From Cryobacterium algoricola (GTDB lineage Bacteria; Actinomycetota; Actinomycetes; Actinomycetales; Microbacteriaceae): a stretch of 64,000 nt of DNA. The number at the start of each line of letters is the position of its first letter. Position 1 is the first letter of the stretch. The notes under the pieces were generated by a model. The model searched no databases. It was not told the origin of the DNA and saw only the letters and a list, made by a program, of their open reading frames with translations. Below, piece by piece: positions 1 to 6,916 of this stretch. The DNA lies in assembly GCF_004402485.1 (NCBI RefSeq), contig NZ_SOFG01000011.1, positions 558,001 to 622,000 of the forward strand. Reading direction: 5' to 3'. The position numbers were made by a program, and so were the translations under genes.

Positions 1-111
1 CGGGCGGCGATGCCGAGCGCCCGCGCGATCTACCTCGAGCCCGACGTGTTCCACGACCCGAGCCAGCCCGGCCCGCTAACGGACACCATCATCATCCGGG
101 GCCGGGAATGA
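1..111 (+). CDS. 3' end of an unidentified gene (partial)
   Basis: The open frame enters from the left edge and encodes the last 36 residues of a protein, ending LTDTIIIRGRE. Its TGA overlaps the ATG of the next gene (ATGA), so the two are probably translationally coupled in one operon. Codon use is normal for the window. Too little of the protein is present to assign a family. Confidence 0.6.
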   Translation, partial: RAAMPSARAIYLEPDVFHDPSQPGPLTDTIIIRGRE

Positions 112-854
112 GCGCAGTCCACGCCGCACCGGCCACGGATGCCGCGCCGGTCGCGGTGAAGACGGCGCTCGTGCTGCGCCACGACGCCACCATCCACCTC
201 GGCAACCTCGAACCCGTGCTCCGCGAGCACGGCTACACCGTGGACTACGTCGAGATCCTCAGCGACGACCTCGGCACGATCGACCCGACCGCCGCCGACC
301 TCGTCGTCGTGCTCGGCGGGGAGATGGGCGCGTACGAGACCGAGGCCTTCCCCGCCCTCGCCGACGAGATCTCGATCCTGCGGAACCGGCTCGCGGCCGA
401 ACGACCGGTGTTCGGCGTGTGCCTCGGCGCCCAGCTGATGGCCAACGCGCTCGGCGCCAAGGTCTACCCCGGGCCGACGAACGAGATCGGCTTCCGAACG
501 GTTGAACCGACGGGTCTCGGCGCCACCGGGCCGCTCCGCCATGTGGCCGGCGTCCCGGTGCTGCAGTGGCACAGCGACACCTTCGACCTTCCGGAGGGCG
601 TGACGCGCCTGGCCGGTTCGCCGCAGTACGGTAACGAGGCGTTCGGCATCGGCGACTGGGCGCTCGCGGTGCAGTTCCACCCCGAGGTGACACCGGCCAT
701 GCACGAGGTCTGGCTGCGCGCATCCGCCGCGGAACTCACCGAGGCAGGCCTCGACCCGGAAACCCTGCGCGCCGAGCGCGACCTCTACGCCGGTTCGATG
801 CAGGATGCCTCCCGCGCCTTGTTCAGCGAATGGCTCGACGGGCTGAATCGCTGA
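108..854 (+). CDS. class I glutamine amidotransferase (GMP synthase-like)
   Basis: A 248-residue stand-alone class I amidotransferase of the kind annotated as 'GMP synthase-glutamine amidotransferase'. It should hydrolyse glutamine and deliver ammonia to an acceptor that cannot be read from the sequence. The nucleophile elbow FGVCLGAQ puts the catalytic Cys at about residue 105, and QFHPEV supplies His191 and Glu193 of the triad. There is no ATP-pyrophosphatase domain, so this is not full GuaA. The start overlaps the stop of the preceding partial gene (ATGA). The 3' end overlaps the convergent tadA gene by 32 bp. Family assignment is firm; the substrate is unknown. Confidence 0.88.
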   Translation: MSAVHAAPATDAAPVAVKTALVLRHDATIHLGNLEPVLREHGYTVDYVEILSDDLGTIDPTAADLVVVLGGEMGAYETEAFPALADEISILRNRLAAERPVFGVCLGAQLMANALGAKVYPGPTNEIGFRTVEPTGLGATGPLRHVAGVPVLQWHSDTFDLPEGVTRLAGSPQYGNEAFGIGDWALAVQFHPEVTPAMHEVWLRASAAELTEAGLDPETLRAERDLYAGSMQDASRALFSEWLDGLNR

Positions 855-1302
855 AGAATTCCCGGAGCAGGGCGCCGCACTCCTCGGCGTCGACCTCCCC
901 GTAGACCTCGGCGCGATGGTTGAGCCTGCGGTCGCGCAGCACGTCGTAGACGGAACCCGCTGCGCCCGCCTTCTCGTCCCAGGCGCCGAAGACGACGACC
1001 GGGATCCGTGCGGCGAGGATCGCACCGGCGCACATCACGCAGGGCTCGAGCGTGACGACCAGAGTGCAGCCGGTCAGGTGCCAGTCGCCGAGGGCGGCAG
1101 CCGCTGCCCGGATGGCGACGATCTCGGCGTGACCGGTCGGATCCTGCCGTGCCTCCCTGTCGTTCCGGCCGCGGCCGATGACGACGCCGTCGGGATCGAG
1201 CACGACCGCGCCGACCGGGACATCGCCCGTCTTGAGGGCCGCGCGGGCCTCCCGGAGGGCAAGCCGCATCCATTCGCGGTGCTCGCGATCCTGCTCGCCC
1301 AT
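823..1302 (-). CDS. tadA: tRNA-specific adenosine deaminase TadA
   Basis: A 159-residue cytidine/deoxycytidylate deaminase-fold protein, expected to deaminate the wobble adenosine A34 of tRNA-Arg(ACG) to inosine. The zinc and catalytic signature is complete: GHAEIVA gives His58 and Glu60, and EPCVMC gives Cys88 and Cys91. The start follows a strong Shine-Dalgarno (GGGGGAGG about 8 nt upstream), which favours this ATG over a 24-codon longer frame. The likely substrate, tRNA-Arg(ACG), is encoded near 15.1 kb. The gene is divergent from upp with only 33 bp between the starts and converges on the amidotransferase gene. Confidence 0.93.
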   Translation of the reverse strand: MGEQDREHREWMRLALREARAALKTGDVPVGAVVLDPDGVVIGRGRNDREARQDPTGHAEIVAIRAAAAALGDWHLTGCTLVVTLEPCVMCAGAILAARIPVVVFGAWDEKAGAAGSVYDVLRDRRLNHRAEVYGEVDAEECGALLREFFSDSARRAIR

Positions 1303-1323
1303 CCGGATACCTCCCCCAGCTAG

Positions 1324-1335
1324 TAGATTGAGCCT
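1324..1335 (+). promoter_or_regulatory. -10 box of a probably leaderless upp promoter
   Basis: TAGATT at 1324-1329 fits the actinobacterial -10 consensus TANNNT and lies 6 nt before the upp ATG. Transcription should therefore begin at or next to the start codon. There is no Shine-Dalgarno in front of upp, which agrees with leaderless translation. Confidence 0.5.
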
Positions 1336-1968
1336 ATGCGAGTCCATGTAGCCGACCATCCGCTCATCACCCATAAACTGACGGTTCTGCGGGACAAACG
1401 CACCTCCTCACCGCTCTTCCGGTCCCTCGTGGAGGAGCTGATGACGCTCCTCGCCTACGAGGGAACCCGCGGGGTACGGGTCGAAGACATTACCGTCGAG
1501 ACCCCGGTCGGGCTGGCCCACGGGGTGCAGATCAGCGACCCGAAGCCGCTCGTCGTGCCGATCCTGCGCGCCGGTCTCGGCATGCTCGAGGGCATGGTCA
1601 AGTTACTGCCGACCGCAGAGGTCGGATTCCTCGGCATGGCCCGCAACGAGGAGACCCTCCAGCCGACCACGTACGCGGAGCGCCTGCCCGACGATCTCTC
1701 CGACCGCCAGTGCTTCGTGCTCGACCCGATGCTCGCCACCGGCGGCTCGTTGATCGCGGCCATCCAGTTCCTCTTCGACCGCGGCGCCGTCGACGTCACG
1801 GCCATCTGCATCCTGGCGGCGCCCGAGGGCCTCGCCGCCGTCGAGGCGGCGTTCCCCGGTCGTGAGGTCTCGATCATCCTCGGCGCCGTCGACGAACGCC
1901 TCAACGAGCTCGGTTACATCGTTCCCGGACTCGGCGACGCCGGCGACCGTCTCTACGGACTCGTCTAG
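1336..1968 (+). CDS. upp: uracil phosphoribosyltransferase
   Basis: A 210-residue cytosolic pyrimidine-salvage enzyme that makes UMP from uracil and PRPP. The length is the usual one for Upp. Diagnostic segments are [11 protein letters not shown] near residue 75, the PRPP-binding loop DPMLATGGS from about residue 130, and the uracil-binding end [11 protein letters not shown]. The ATG lies 6 nt after a TAGATT -10 box and has no Shine-Dalgarno, so the mRNA is probably leaderless. It is a single gene divergent from tadA. Confidence 0.96.
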   Translation: MRVHVADHPLITHKLTVLRDKRTSSPLFRSLVEELMTLLAYEGTRGVRVEDITVETPVGLAHGVQISDPKPLVVPILRAGLGMLEGMVKLLPTAEVGFLGMARNEETLQPTTYAERLPDDLSDRQCFVLDPMLATGGSLIAAIQFLFDRGAVDVTAICILAAPEGLAAVEAAFPGREVSIILGAVDERLNELGYIVPGLGDAGDRLYGLV

Positions 1969-2187
1969 AACACACTCCGCCCGTTCCGCCGGTTGACACC
2001 ACGCCGGCGGAACGCGCAGGTCCTGCGACCATCGAGCGTTGCAGCGCAGCAGGTTCACGAATCTTTGATGAAGTGCCTTTTCATCGAGGAACATGTGACG
2101 AAGTGCCCATCGGGCACGGATCCTCCCGCTCGACCCGACCGGGCCGAACGTGATGCAGCAGGCTTCCCGGCTTCCTGCGTCACAAAG

Positions 2188-2224
2188 TTGACACACGCCG
2201 TAACAGTGGGCTTTACTCACAGTT
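2188..2224 (+). promoter_or_regulatory. promoter TTGACA-18-TTTACT of the Cys-rich leader
   Basis: A consensus -35 (TTGACA, 2188-2193) and a -10 (TTTACT, 2212-2217) are 18 bp apart. The -10 lies 7 nt before the ATG at 2225, which places the transcript start on or next to that ATG. No Shine-Dalgarno is present. Confidence 0.6.
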
Positions 2225-2326
2225 ATGACAACCACTCACCGCCCCCTGACCTCCCTCGAGGCCCTTGGGACTGCCGGCATGATGATGCCCGGCATGCGCG
2301 CCGAGTGTTGCCGAATGTGCCGCTGA
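2225..2326 (+). CDS. 33-residue Cys-rich leader peptide (predicted)
   Basis: A short frame beginning at a probable leaderless ATG, 7 nt after the -10 of a good promoter. It encodes 33 residues with MMM near the middle and ends CCRMCR, giving three Cys, two Arg and a Met in the last six codons. It has no membrane segment and resembles no enzyme. It sits about 190 nt upstream of a winged-helix regulator, and the space between contains repeated GAACC/GGTTC segments that can fold in two exclusive ways. Actinobacteria are known to use short Cys-rich upstream frames as sensors of cysteine supply. Such a role here is inferred. Confidence 0.5.
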   Translation: MTTTHRPLTSLEALGTAGMMMPGMRAECCRMCR

Positions 2327-2362
2327 ACCGCGACACCCTCGCCGAGCTCCCCTCTCGCCTCC

Positions 2363-2487
2363 GAACCCCGTGCAGTAGCACCCCGCGGTTCTGAGTCGGT
2401 CGGTTGAACTCCCGGAGCCTCTCCAACGCTCCGCACCCGGTCACAACGACCATTGCCGAACCCGCAACCGCGCAGAGCGCCGGGTTC
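2363..2487 (+). promoter_or_regulatory. attenuator-like set of alternative hairpins
   Basis: Four complementary segments follow the leader peptide: A, GAACCCCG (2363-2370); B, CGCGGTTC (2384-2391); C, GAACCCG (2458-2464); D, CGGGTTC (2481-2487). A:B and C:D can pair, with C:D a perfect 7-bp stem, or alternatively B:C with A:D. No U-tract follows, so control of translation or of Rho would be more likely than an intrinsic terminator. The regulator's Shine-Dalgarno (AAGGA, 2507-2511) lies 20 nt after D. Confidence 0.35.
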
Positions 2488-2519
2488 ACCCCAGCATCAT
2501 CACCCCAAGGACTCCTGCC

Positions 2520-3221
2520 ATGTCGCTCGCACACATTGACACCGCCCGCTCCATCCACAACGCCCGCCCGGCACTCGCCCTGGCGCCGGCCCCCGCCGCT
2601 CCCCGCATCCGCGCCGTGCCGGAGGGCACAGAGGCCAGAGGCTTCGTGCTCTACGTCGGCATCGACGAGGCCAAGGCCGCCGCCGCCGGCACCTCGCTGC
2701 ACCGCATCGTCGAGGCGCTCAAGGCCCTCACCGAGGAACTGGCCCCGAACGCAGAGACCCACGCCGCAGTGGCACTCGCCCCGGCGGGGGCAGGCGGCCG
2801 CGACGTCGACGTCGTGCGCCTCGCCCTCCAGGACCCGGCCGCCCTGGCCCGCCACCGTACGGTGGCCGACCCGGACCGTGCCGCCGGCGGCGTGGTCGTG
2901 GACATCTCCCGCAAGCGCGTGGTGCTCGACAACGAGACCGCGGCCTTGACCTACAAGGAATTCGAACTCCTGCAGTACCTCGTGCTGCGTGAAGGCCGCA
3001 CGATCGAGCGTGCCGAGCTCATCGAAAAGCTCTGGGACGCCGCCGACGAGGAAGACGCTCCCAACGAGCGCACCATCGACGTGCACGTGCGCCGCCTGCG
3101 CGCCAAGCTCGGCCGCTACGAAGACATCGTGCGTACCGTGCGCGGCGTCGGCTACCGCTTCGACCGTCACGCGGATGTCTCGATCCGCCAGTCGACGACG
3201 CCGAGCCCCGACGTCTTCTAG
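2520..3221 (+). CDS. winged-helix (OmpR/PhoB-type) transcriptional regulator
   Basis: A 233-residue DNA-binding protein. The C-terminal half, from about residue 122 to 218, is a Trans_reg_C winged helix: LTYKEFELLQYLVLREG, then the recognition region ERTIDVHVRRLRAKLG, then the wing VRTVRGVGYRF. The N-terminal 120 residues are Ala/Pro-rich at first, then a small alpha/beta region (FVLYVGIDEAKAAA), and they lack the Asp of a receiver domain. It is therefore not a classical response regulator. The start has AAGGA 8 nt upstream. The 550-bp upstream gap carries the leader peptide and alternative hairpins, suggesting post-initiation control. The regulon is unknown. Confidence 0.82.
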   Translation: MSLAHIDTARSIHNARPALALAPAPAAPRIRAVPEGTEARGFVLYVGIDEAKAAAAGTSLHRIVEALKALTEELAPNAETHAAVALAPAGAGGRDVDVVRLALQDPAALARHRTVADPDRAAGGVVVDISRKRVVLDNETAALTYKEFELLQYLVLREGRTIERAELIEKLWDAADEEDAPNERTIDVHVRRLRAKLGRYEDIVRTVRGVGYRFDRHADVSIRQSTTPSPDVF

Positions 3222-3629
3222 GTTCTCCCCCGTACCCCGGGCCCCGGGCCCCGCACCGACTCTCATCCGCAGTGAGTTGCGGACACAGCACCGTCGCCGC
3301 GCGCACGAACGTGTCTTCACCGCAACTGAGAATGCCCGAGGCCTCTGCGCGGGCGTGGGCGGATTCGTGACGCGGACCGGGCGTTAACGTGATTGAGGGC
3401 CGGTCGTAGAGGCTTAACGACCGACCCTCTTCCCTTGCACCAAGAGTGTCCTGCAATCACATTTCGCGTCTTCCGCCACAGCAAACGGTTGACGCACAAC
3501 GAATATATAACGAACCGGTAACGGAAAGCTAGCTGTGCGGCTGTATTCTTTCTGCGAATTCGCCAAGAGCCGTGCAGCGAGGGCTGGCGTAGATTCTCTA
3601 GTCTGGAGAGACACGACTGAGGAGGACCG
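3222..3629. other. intergenic region upstream of the MarR gene
   Basis: No convincing gene is seen in these 408 bp. The stretch becomes AT-richer from about 3470 (AATATATAACG near 3500) and probably holds promoter elements. A 35-bp inverted repeat at 3395-3429 has 12-bp arms, GAGGGCCGGTCG against CGACCGACCCTC with one mismatch, around an 11-nt loop. It is followed by a weak pyrimidine run and could be a terminator for the upstream regulator or a protein site. Confidence 0.45.
3595..3611 (+). promoter_or_regulatory. putative MarR auto-operator over a -10 box
   Basis: The inverted repeat TCTCT-7 nt-AGAGA overlaps the -10-like hexamer TAGTCT (3599-3604), about 25 nt upstream of the GTG start of the MarR gene. 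MarR proteins commonly bind such palindromes over their own promoter. Assignment to this MarR is inference. Confidence 0.3.
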
Positions 3630-4097
3630 GTGACGGATCGAGCGGCCGCAGTATCCGCCTGGGAATCGCTGTTTCGCGCGCAAGTGGCGATCATGCGCAG
3701 CCTCGCGAGCGACTTTCCGTCCCGCGAGATTTCCTTCAACGAGTACGACGTGCTCTTCAACCTGTCCAGGGAGCCGGATCGGCGCATCCGCCTACGCGAC
3801 CTGAACCAGCACGTTCTACTCACCCAGCCGAGCGTGAGCCGGCTGATCGACCGCCTGGCCTCGCGTGGGTACATCCACAAGGTCACCGACCCGAACGACG
3901 GGCGCGGTGCCATCGTCGAGCTGACGGATGCCGGGTACGCGTTGTTCCGCAGTGTCGCGGTCGATCACATGGGCTCGATCTCCGCCCGGTTCGGCGACGC
4001 CCTCTCCAACGAGGAACTCGAGCAGCTCACCGCCCTCTGCGACCGGCTCAGGATCGGGCCGGCGGGTTGCCCGCCGCCGGAAGACCTGCCCTGTTGA
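3630..4097 (+). CDS. MarR family transcriptional regulator
   Basis: A 155-residue winged-helix regulator. The DNA-binding core spans about residues 40-105: LNQHVLLTQPSVSRLIDRLASRG is the helix-turn-helix and DPNDGRGAIVELTDAG the wing with its usual DxRG-type motif. Helices at both ends form the dimer interface. GTG is the start, with GAGGAGG 7 nt upstream. MarR proteins usually repress nearby transport or detoxification genes and respond to small ligands. The nearest downstream genes are a DUF1918 protein and a zinc-ribbon protein, so the target is not obvious. Confidence 0.88.
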   Translation: MTDRAAAVSAWESLFRAQVAIMRSLASDFPSREISFNEYDVLFNLSREPDRRIRLRDLNQHVLLTQPSVSRLIDRLASRGYIHKVTDPNDGRGAIVELTDAGYALFRSVAVDHMGSISARFGDALSNEELEQLTALCDRLRIGPAGCPPPEDLPC

Positions 4098-4142
4098 GAA
4101 TGGCGGCCCGGGCGTAGTTTGAACCGCAGGAGGTGCGTGGAC

Positions 4143-4334
4143 ATGCGCGCAATCATCGGCGACAGGATCATCATTCGCGGCCGGACGGTCGAGACACCGG
4201 ACAAACACGGGGAGATCGTCGAGGTGCGCGGGCCCGACGGTGAGCCGCCGTACCTGGTCCGCTTCGGCGAGGGCCACCAGAGTGTCGTCTACCCCGGCGC
4301 CGATTTCGTTGTCGAGCGCTCCGACACGGACTGA
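4143..4334 (+). CDS. DUF1918 domain protein
   Basis: A 63-residue protein matching the actinobacterial DUF1918 family in full. It has an SH3-like small beta barrel with GDRIIIRGRTV, then GEIVEVRGPDGEPPYLVRF, then the acidic end of the domain around VVYPGADFVVE. The start has AGGAGGT upstream, so an 8-codon longer frame is rejected. The family is small, cytosolic and functionally uncharacterised. It lies 45 bp behind the MarR gene and could be co-transcribed with it. Confidence 0.85.
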   Translation: MRAIIGDRIIIRGRTVETPDKHGEIVEVRGPDGEPPYLVRFGEGHQSVVYPGADFVVERSDTD

Positions 4335-4503
4335 CGCCCCTGACGGCGAACCACAGGCGGGCACGAGCGGCGGCGGGGTTCCTTTCCTGTACGGATACAT
4401 ACTTCGACACATCCGTCTAGGGGGTACCGCGACGGGTTTCGAGAGTTAGCGTTGAAGTACACGTTACAAACCGTGGCGGGTAAGAGGATTAGGGGACCTA
4501 ACC

Positions 4504-4674
4504 ATGCTGATCACGTGTCCGTTCTGTCATTCGCCGGCGCAGCTCACGCCGAACGCCGCGCACGCGAAGCAGATCACCCTGCCGCTCTACGTGCTCAAGT
4601 GCTCGGGCTGCGAACGCACGAGTGTGCGGATCGAGCCGGTTCGCAAGCAGCACCTCACGGTCGGGGCGCACTGA
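4504..4674 (+). CDS. 56-residue zinc-ribbon-like protein
   Basis: A small frame with CPFCH near the N-terminus and CSGCE about 30 residues later. This CxxC...CxxC pattern can bind one zinc ion in a rubredoxin-like knuckle. The rest is a short beta-rich linker and a basic tail. AGGGGA lies about 8 nt before the ATG. I do not recognise a named family. It may be a nucleic-acid-binding or adaptor protein. It is easily missed because a longer spurious frame covers it. Confidence 0.5.
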   Translation: MLITCPFCHSPAQLTPNAAHAKQITLPLYVLKCSGCERTSVRIEPVRKQHLTVGAH

Positions 4675-4786
4675 CCCGGAACCCGGTGTTCGACGGTCCA
4701 GGACCCGAGGCTCGAAGCGCACCCGAAGCGCCCTGAGCATCCGGTCGTAATCGTGCGGATGTGTCCGCCCTGTCGGACGCACTCCC

Positions 4787-4798
4787 TAGGCTGTCAGG
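4787..4798 (+). promoter_or_regulatory. -10 box of a probably leaderless promoter
   Basis: TAGGCT (4787-4792) lies 6 nt before the GTG of the DNA glycosylase gene, and no Shine-Dalgarno is present. Confidence 0.45.
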
Positions 4799-5833
4799 GT
4801 GGGAACAGCTGCAGGGAGTGACGAGGGAACGGCGCCGTCAATCGCCGCGCCCACAGGGCCCGGCATGCCCGCAGTCGCGCCGGACCTGACGCAGCGGGAG
4901 GCGCCGGAACGCGCGCCGTCCCCGGACTGCTCGAGCCGGTGGCGGCCGGCCCATCCGACGGATGTCGGTCTCACCCTCTCGCGCCTGCGCCGAGGCCGGT
5001 CAGACCCCACCTTCCAGGTGAGCCAGGACGGTGCCGTGTGGCGCACCACGCTCACCAAGTCCGGGCCGGCGACCCTCCGCCTCACCCAGTCCGGCCTGAC
5101 CGAGCTACACTGCGAGGCGTGGGGCGAGGGCGCGCGGGAGGCCCTCGAAGGCGCTCCGGACCTTCTCGGGGAACGCGACGATCCCTCGGGGTTCGTCGCG
5201 CAGCATCCGCTCGTGCGAGACGCGCACCGGCGCTGGCCCGGCCTGCGGATCCCCCGCACCGGGCGGGTCATCGAATCGCTCATCCCCGCGATCCTCGAAC
5301 AGAAGGTCATCAGCCTGCAAGCGACGGCCTCGTTCCGCGCCCTCGTCCGCGCGCATGGAACGCCGGCGCCCGGTCCAGCACCTGCGGGGATGCGCGTGCC
5401 GCCGTCGGCCAGGGCCTGGCAGCTCATCCCCTCCTGGGAATGGCATCGGGCCGGTGTCGACCCGCAGCGGTCCCGCACGGTGATGGTCTGCCTTGCCGTG
5501 GCGCGGCAGCTGGAAGCGGCGAGCGACCTGACGGCGGCCGAGGCGAGCGCACGGTTGCGCGCGGTGCCGGGGATCGGCGAATGGACGGCGGCGGAAGTCG
5601 CCCAGCGGGCCTTCGGTGACGCCGATGCGCTCTCGGTCGGCGACTATCATCTCGCCGGGGCGATCGGCCACACCCTGTTCGACGCGGATTTCGACGACGC
5701 GCTCATGGTCGCCGCGATGCGCATCTGGCAGCCGCACCGCTACCGGGTCGTCCGCCTGCTCGAGGCCTCCGGGACCCTAGGCAAGCCCCGTCACGGGCCC
5801 CGGCTCGCCTTCGTCGACCACAGGGGTCACTGA
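4799..5833 (+). CDS. AlkA-like DNA-3-methyladenine glycosylase (HhH-GPD)
   Basis: A 344-residue base-excision repair glycosylase of the helix-hairpin-helix GPD superfamily, closest in layout to AlkA. The first 45 residues are low-complexity and probably disordered. An AlkA_N-like beta domain follows, then the helical core: RVIESLIPAILEQKV, the hairpin LRAVPGIGEWTAAEVAQRA (about 252-270), and the catalytic Asp at about 282 in SVGDYHLAG. The product should remove alkylated purines. The GTG start follows a TAGGCT -10 by 6 nt. The 3' end overlaps the convergent PLDc_N gene by 57 bp. A second alkylation-repair gene (AlkC-like) lies 4 kb away. Confidence 0.85.
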   Translation: MGTAAGSDEGTAPSIAAPTGPGMPAVAPDLTQREAPERAPSPDCSSRWRPAHPTDVGLTLSRLRRGRSDPTFQVSQDGAVWRTTLTKSGPATLRLTQSGLTELHCEAWGEGAREALEGAPDLLGERDDPSGFVAQHPLVRDAHRRWPGLRIPRTGRVIESLIPAILEQKVISLQATASFRALVRAHGTPAPGPAPAGMRVPPSARAWQLIPSWEWHRAGVDPQRSRTVMVCLAVARQLEAASDLTAAEASARLRAVPGIGEWTAAEVAQRAFGDADALSVGDYHLAGAIGHTLFDADFDDALMVAAMRIWQPHRYRVVRLLEASGTLGKPRHGPRLAFVDHRGH

Positions 5834-6223
5834 GGCGGACCCGGGTTCTGCAGCCGCTGCGGATGCTGGAGGCACTTCGGTTGCCGGCGGCGCTGCGGGC
5901 GCTGGAGCCACTTCGGGCTCCGCGGGCGCCGAGGGCGTGGTCACCGCTGCCGGCACAGCGCCTGCCGCGGGCGCCTTCCGCCTTCCGCAGACGAAGTAGG
6001 TGATCGGCCCCACGAAGTTCAGTCCGATGACGGCGGCCCACAGGAGCTTGGGTCCGTTGACGAGTGCGGCGGGCCGCTTCGCCAGGTCCGCCCACGCGGT
6101 CGCGGCGAGCGCCAGCTGCACCGATCCGGCGACGAGGACGCCGGTCTGCTCCCTGGGACTGAGGTCGCTCCAGGCCCGTTTCCGCGCCGATCGCTTCGAG
6201 ATGGTCTTCCTGGCCGATGTCAT
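5777..6223 (-). CDS. PLDc_N-domain membrane protein
   Basis: A 148-residue protein with a basic N-terminus (SARKTISKRSARKRA), a first membrane segment VLVAGSVQLALAATAWADL, a second around LLWAAVIGLNFVGPITYFVCGRR, and then a long Ala/Pro/Glu-rich tail to the C-terminus. The pair of helices ending GPITYFxxGRR is the PLDc_N signature found at the front of cardiolipin synthases and as stand-alone small proteins. No catalytic HKD motif is present, so it is not an active phospholipase. The start has GGGGGAGGA upstream. The low-complexity tail overlaps the convergent glycosylase gene. Confidence 0.78.
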   Translation of the reverse strand: MTSARKTISKRSARKRAWSDLSPREQTGVLVAGSVQLALAATAWADLAKRPAALVNGPKLLWAAVIGLNFVGPITYFVCGRRKAPAAGAVPAAVTTPSAPAEPEVAPAPAAPPATEVPPASAAAAEPGSASVTPVVDEGEPGPVTGLA

Positions 6224-6358
6224 ACGATCCTCCCCCGGTGCCGCCCTCTGCGGCAGCCGACGACCACAGCGTACGCCCGGTCCGCCGGCCCCGCCCGCAC
6301 GCCCTGCCAGGCCGACATCCCCGTGATCCGCAGGTTGCTTAGAAGCTCGCTTGATTGG

Positions 6359-6395
6359 TTGTATTGAGAAAATCTCACGCGTATAACTGGGCAAT
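6359..6395 (+). promoter_or_regulatory. promoter of the DUF7882 gene
   Basis: TTGTAT (6359-6364) and TATAAC (6382-6387) are 17 bp apart, and the -10 lies 8 nt before the ATG at 6396, so the transcript may be leaderless. Confidence 0.5.
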
Positions 6396-6851
6396 ATGCT
6401 TCGAGGCGACATCGATGGCGCTGAGCCTCAGGCCGATCGGGAATGGCGAGCCATGGGATACCTGATGTACAAGGGGATGATCGTCGATTTCGACGATCGG
6501 CTTCTCGCTCACCTGCAGATCGTGATCGTGCAGAAGCTCCGCAGGGGCGAGAGTTTCCTGCTCTCCTGGCCCGATGCCGGGAAATCCGGCGGTCACAGTT
6601 CGGCGTGGTTGCACCCGTCGATCCCGCTTTACTTCCGGTTCAGTGGTGGGCACGCTCCGAGCCTCAACGAGAGATGGCTGCACTGCCTGAGCGAATCGGC
6701 GAACAGTTCCGCCGGTCTGGTCGTGATCGGGGAAGAGGACTCCCTCCTCGATGCAGGTCCACGGCAGGCATCTTTTCCCCACCGACGCACCGAAGGATAC
6801 CTCGTGCACGCGGCCCCGCTGACGCAGGAGATCACCGCCCGCGGAGACTGA
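6396..6851 (+). CDS. DUF7882 family protein
   Basis: A 151-residue protein of the family common in Microbacteriaceae and often mislabelled 'ATP-dependent DNA ligase'. The conserved core is MGYLMYKGMIVDFDDRLLAH (residues 20-39), then LRRGESFLLSW, then WLHPSIPLYFRF and SLNERWL. No ligase nucleotidyl motif KxDG is seen. Most relatives begin at the internal Met20 (ATG at 6453), but the outer ATG lies 8 nt after a TATAAC -10 and could start a leaderless message. The C-terminal 45 residues after ANSSAGLVVI are extra and variable. Function is unknown. Confidence 0.75.
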   Translation: MLRGDIDGAEPQADREWRAMGYLMYKGMIVDFDDRLLAHLQIVIVQKLRRGESFLLSWPDAGKSGGHSSAWLHPSIPLYFRFSGGHAPSLNERWLHCLSESANSSAGLVVIGEEDSLLDAGPRQASFPHRRTEGYLVHAAPLTQEITARGD

Positions 6852-6904
6852 GCGCGGATGCCTCTGGCCGGTGGGCGCGGGAATTCGGTGACCGGGGCGA
6901 AGCG

Positions 6905-6916
6905 TAGCCTTGAACC
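6905..6916 (+). promoter_or_regulatory. -10 box of a probably leaderless promoter
   Basis: TAGCCT (6905-6910) lies 6 nt before the ATG of the P-type ATPase gene, with no Shine-Dalgarno between. Confidence 0.45.

Noticed and set aside
3395-3429. Call of the 35-bp inverted repeat as a firm terminator
   Set aside because: It lies 174 nt after the stop and lacks a clear T run, so it is only noted as a structure.
5777-6223. Active phospholipase D/cardiolipin synthase
   Set aside because: Only the N-terminal membrane domain is present; no HKD motif.
6396-6851. ATP-dependent DNA ligase
   Set aside because: That label is often attached to this family, but no nucleotidyltransferase motif is seen.
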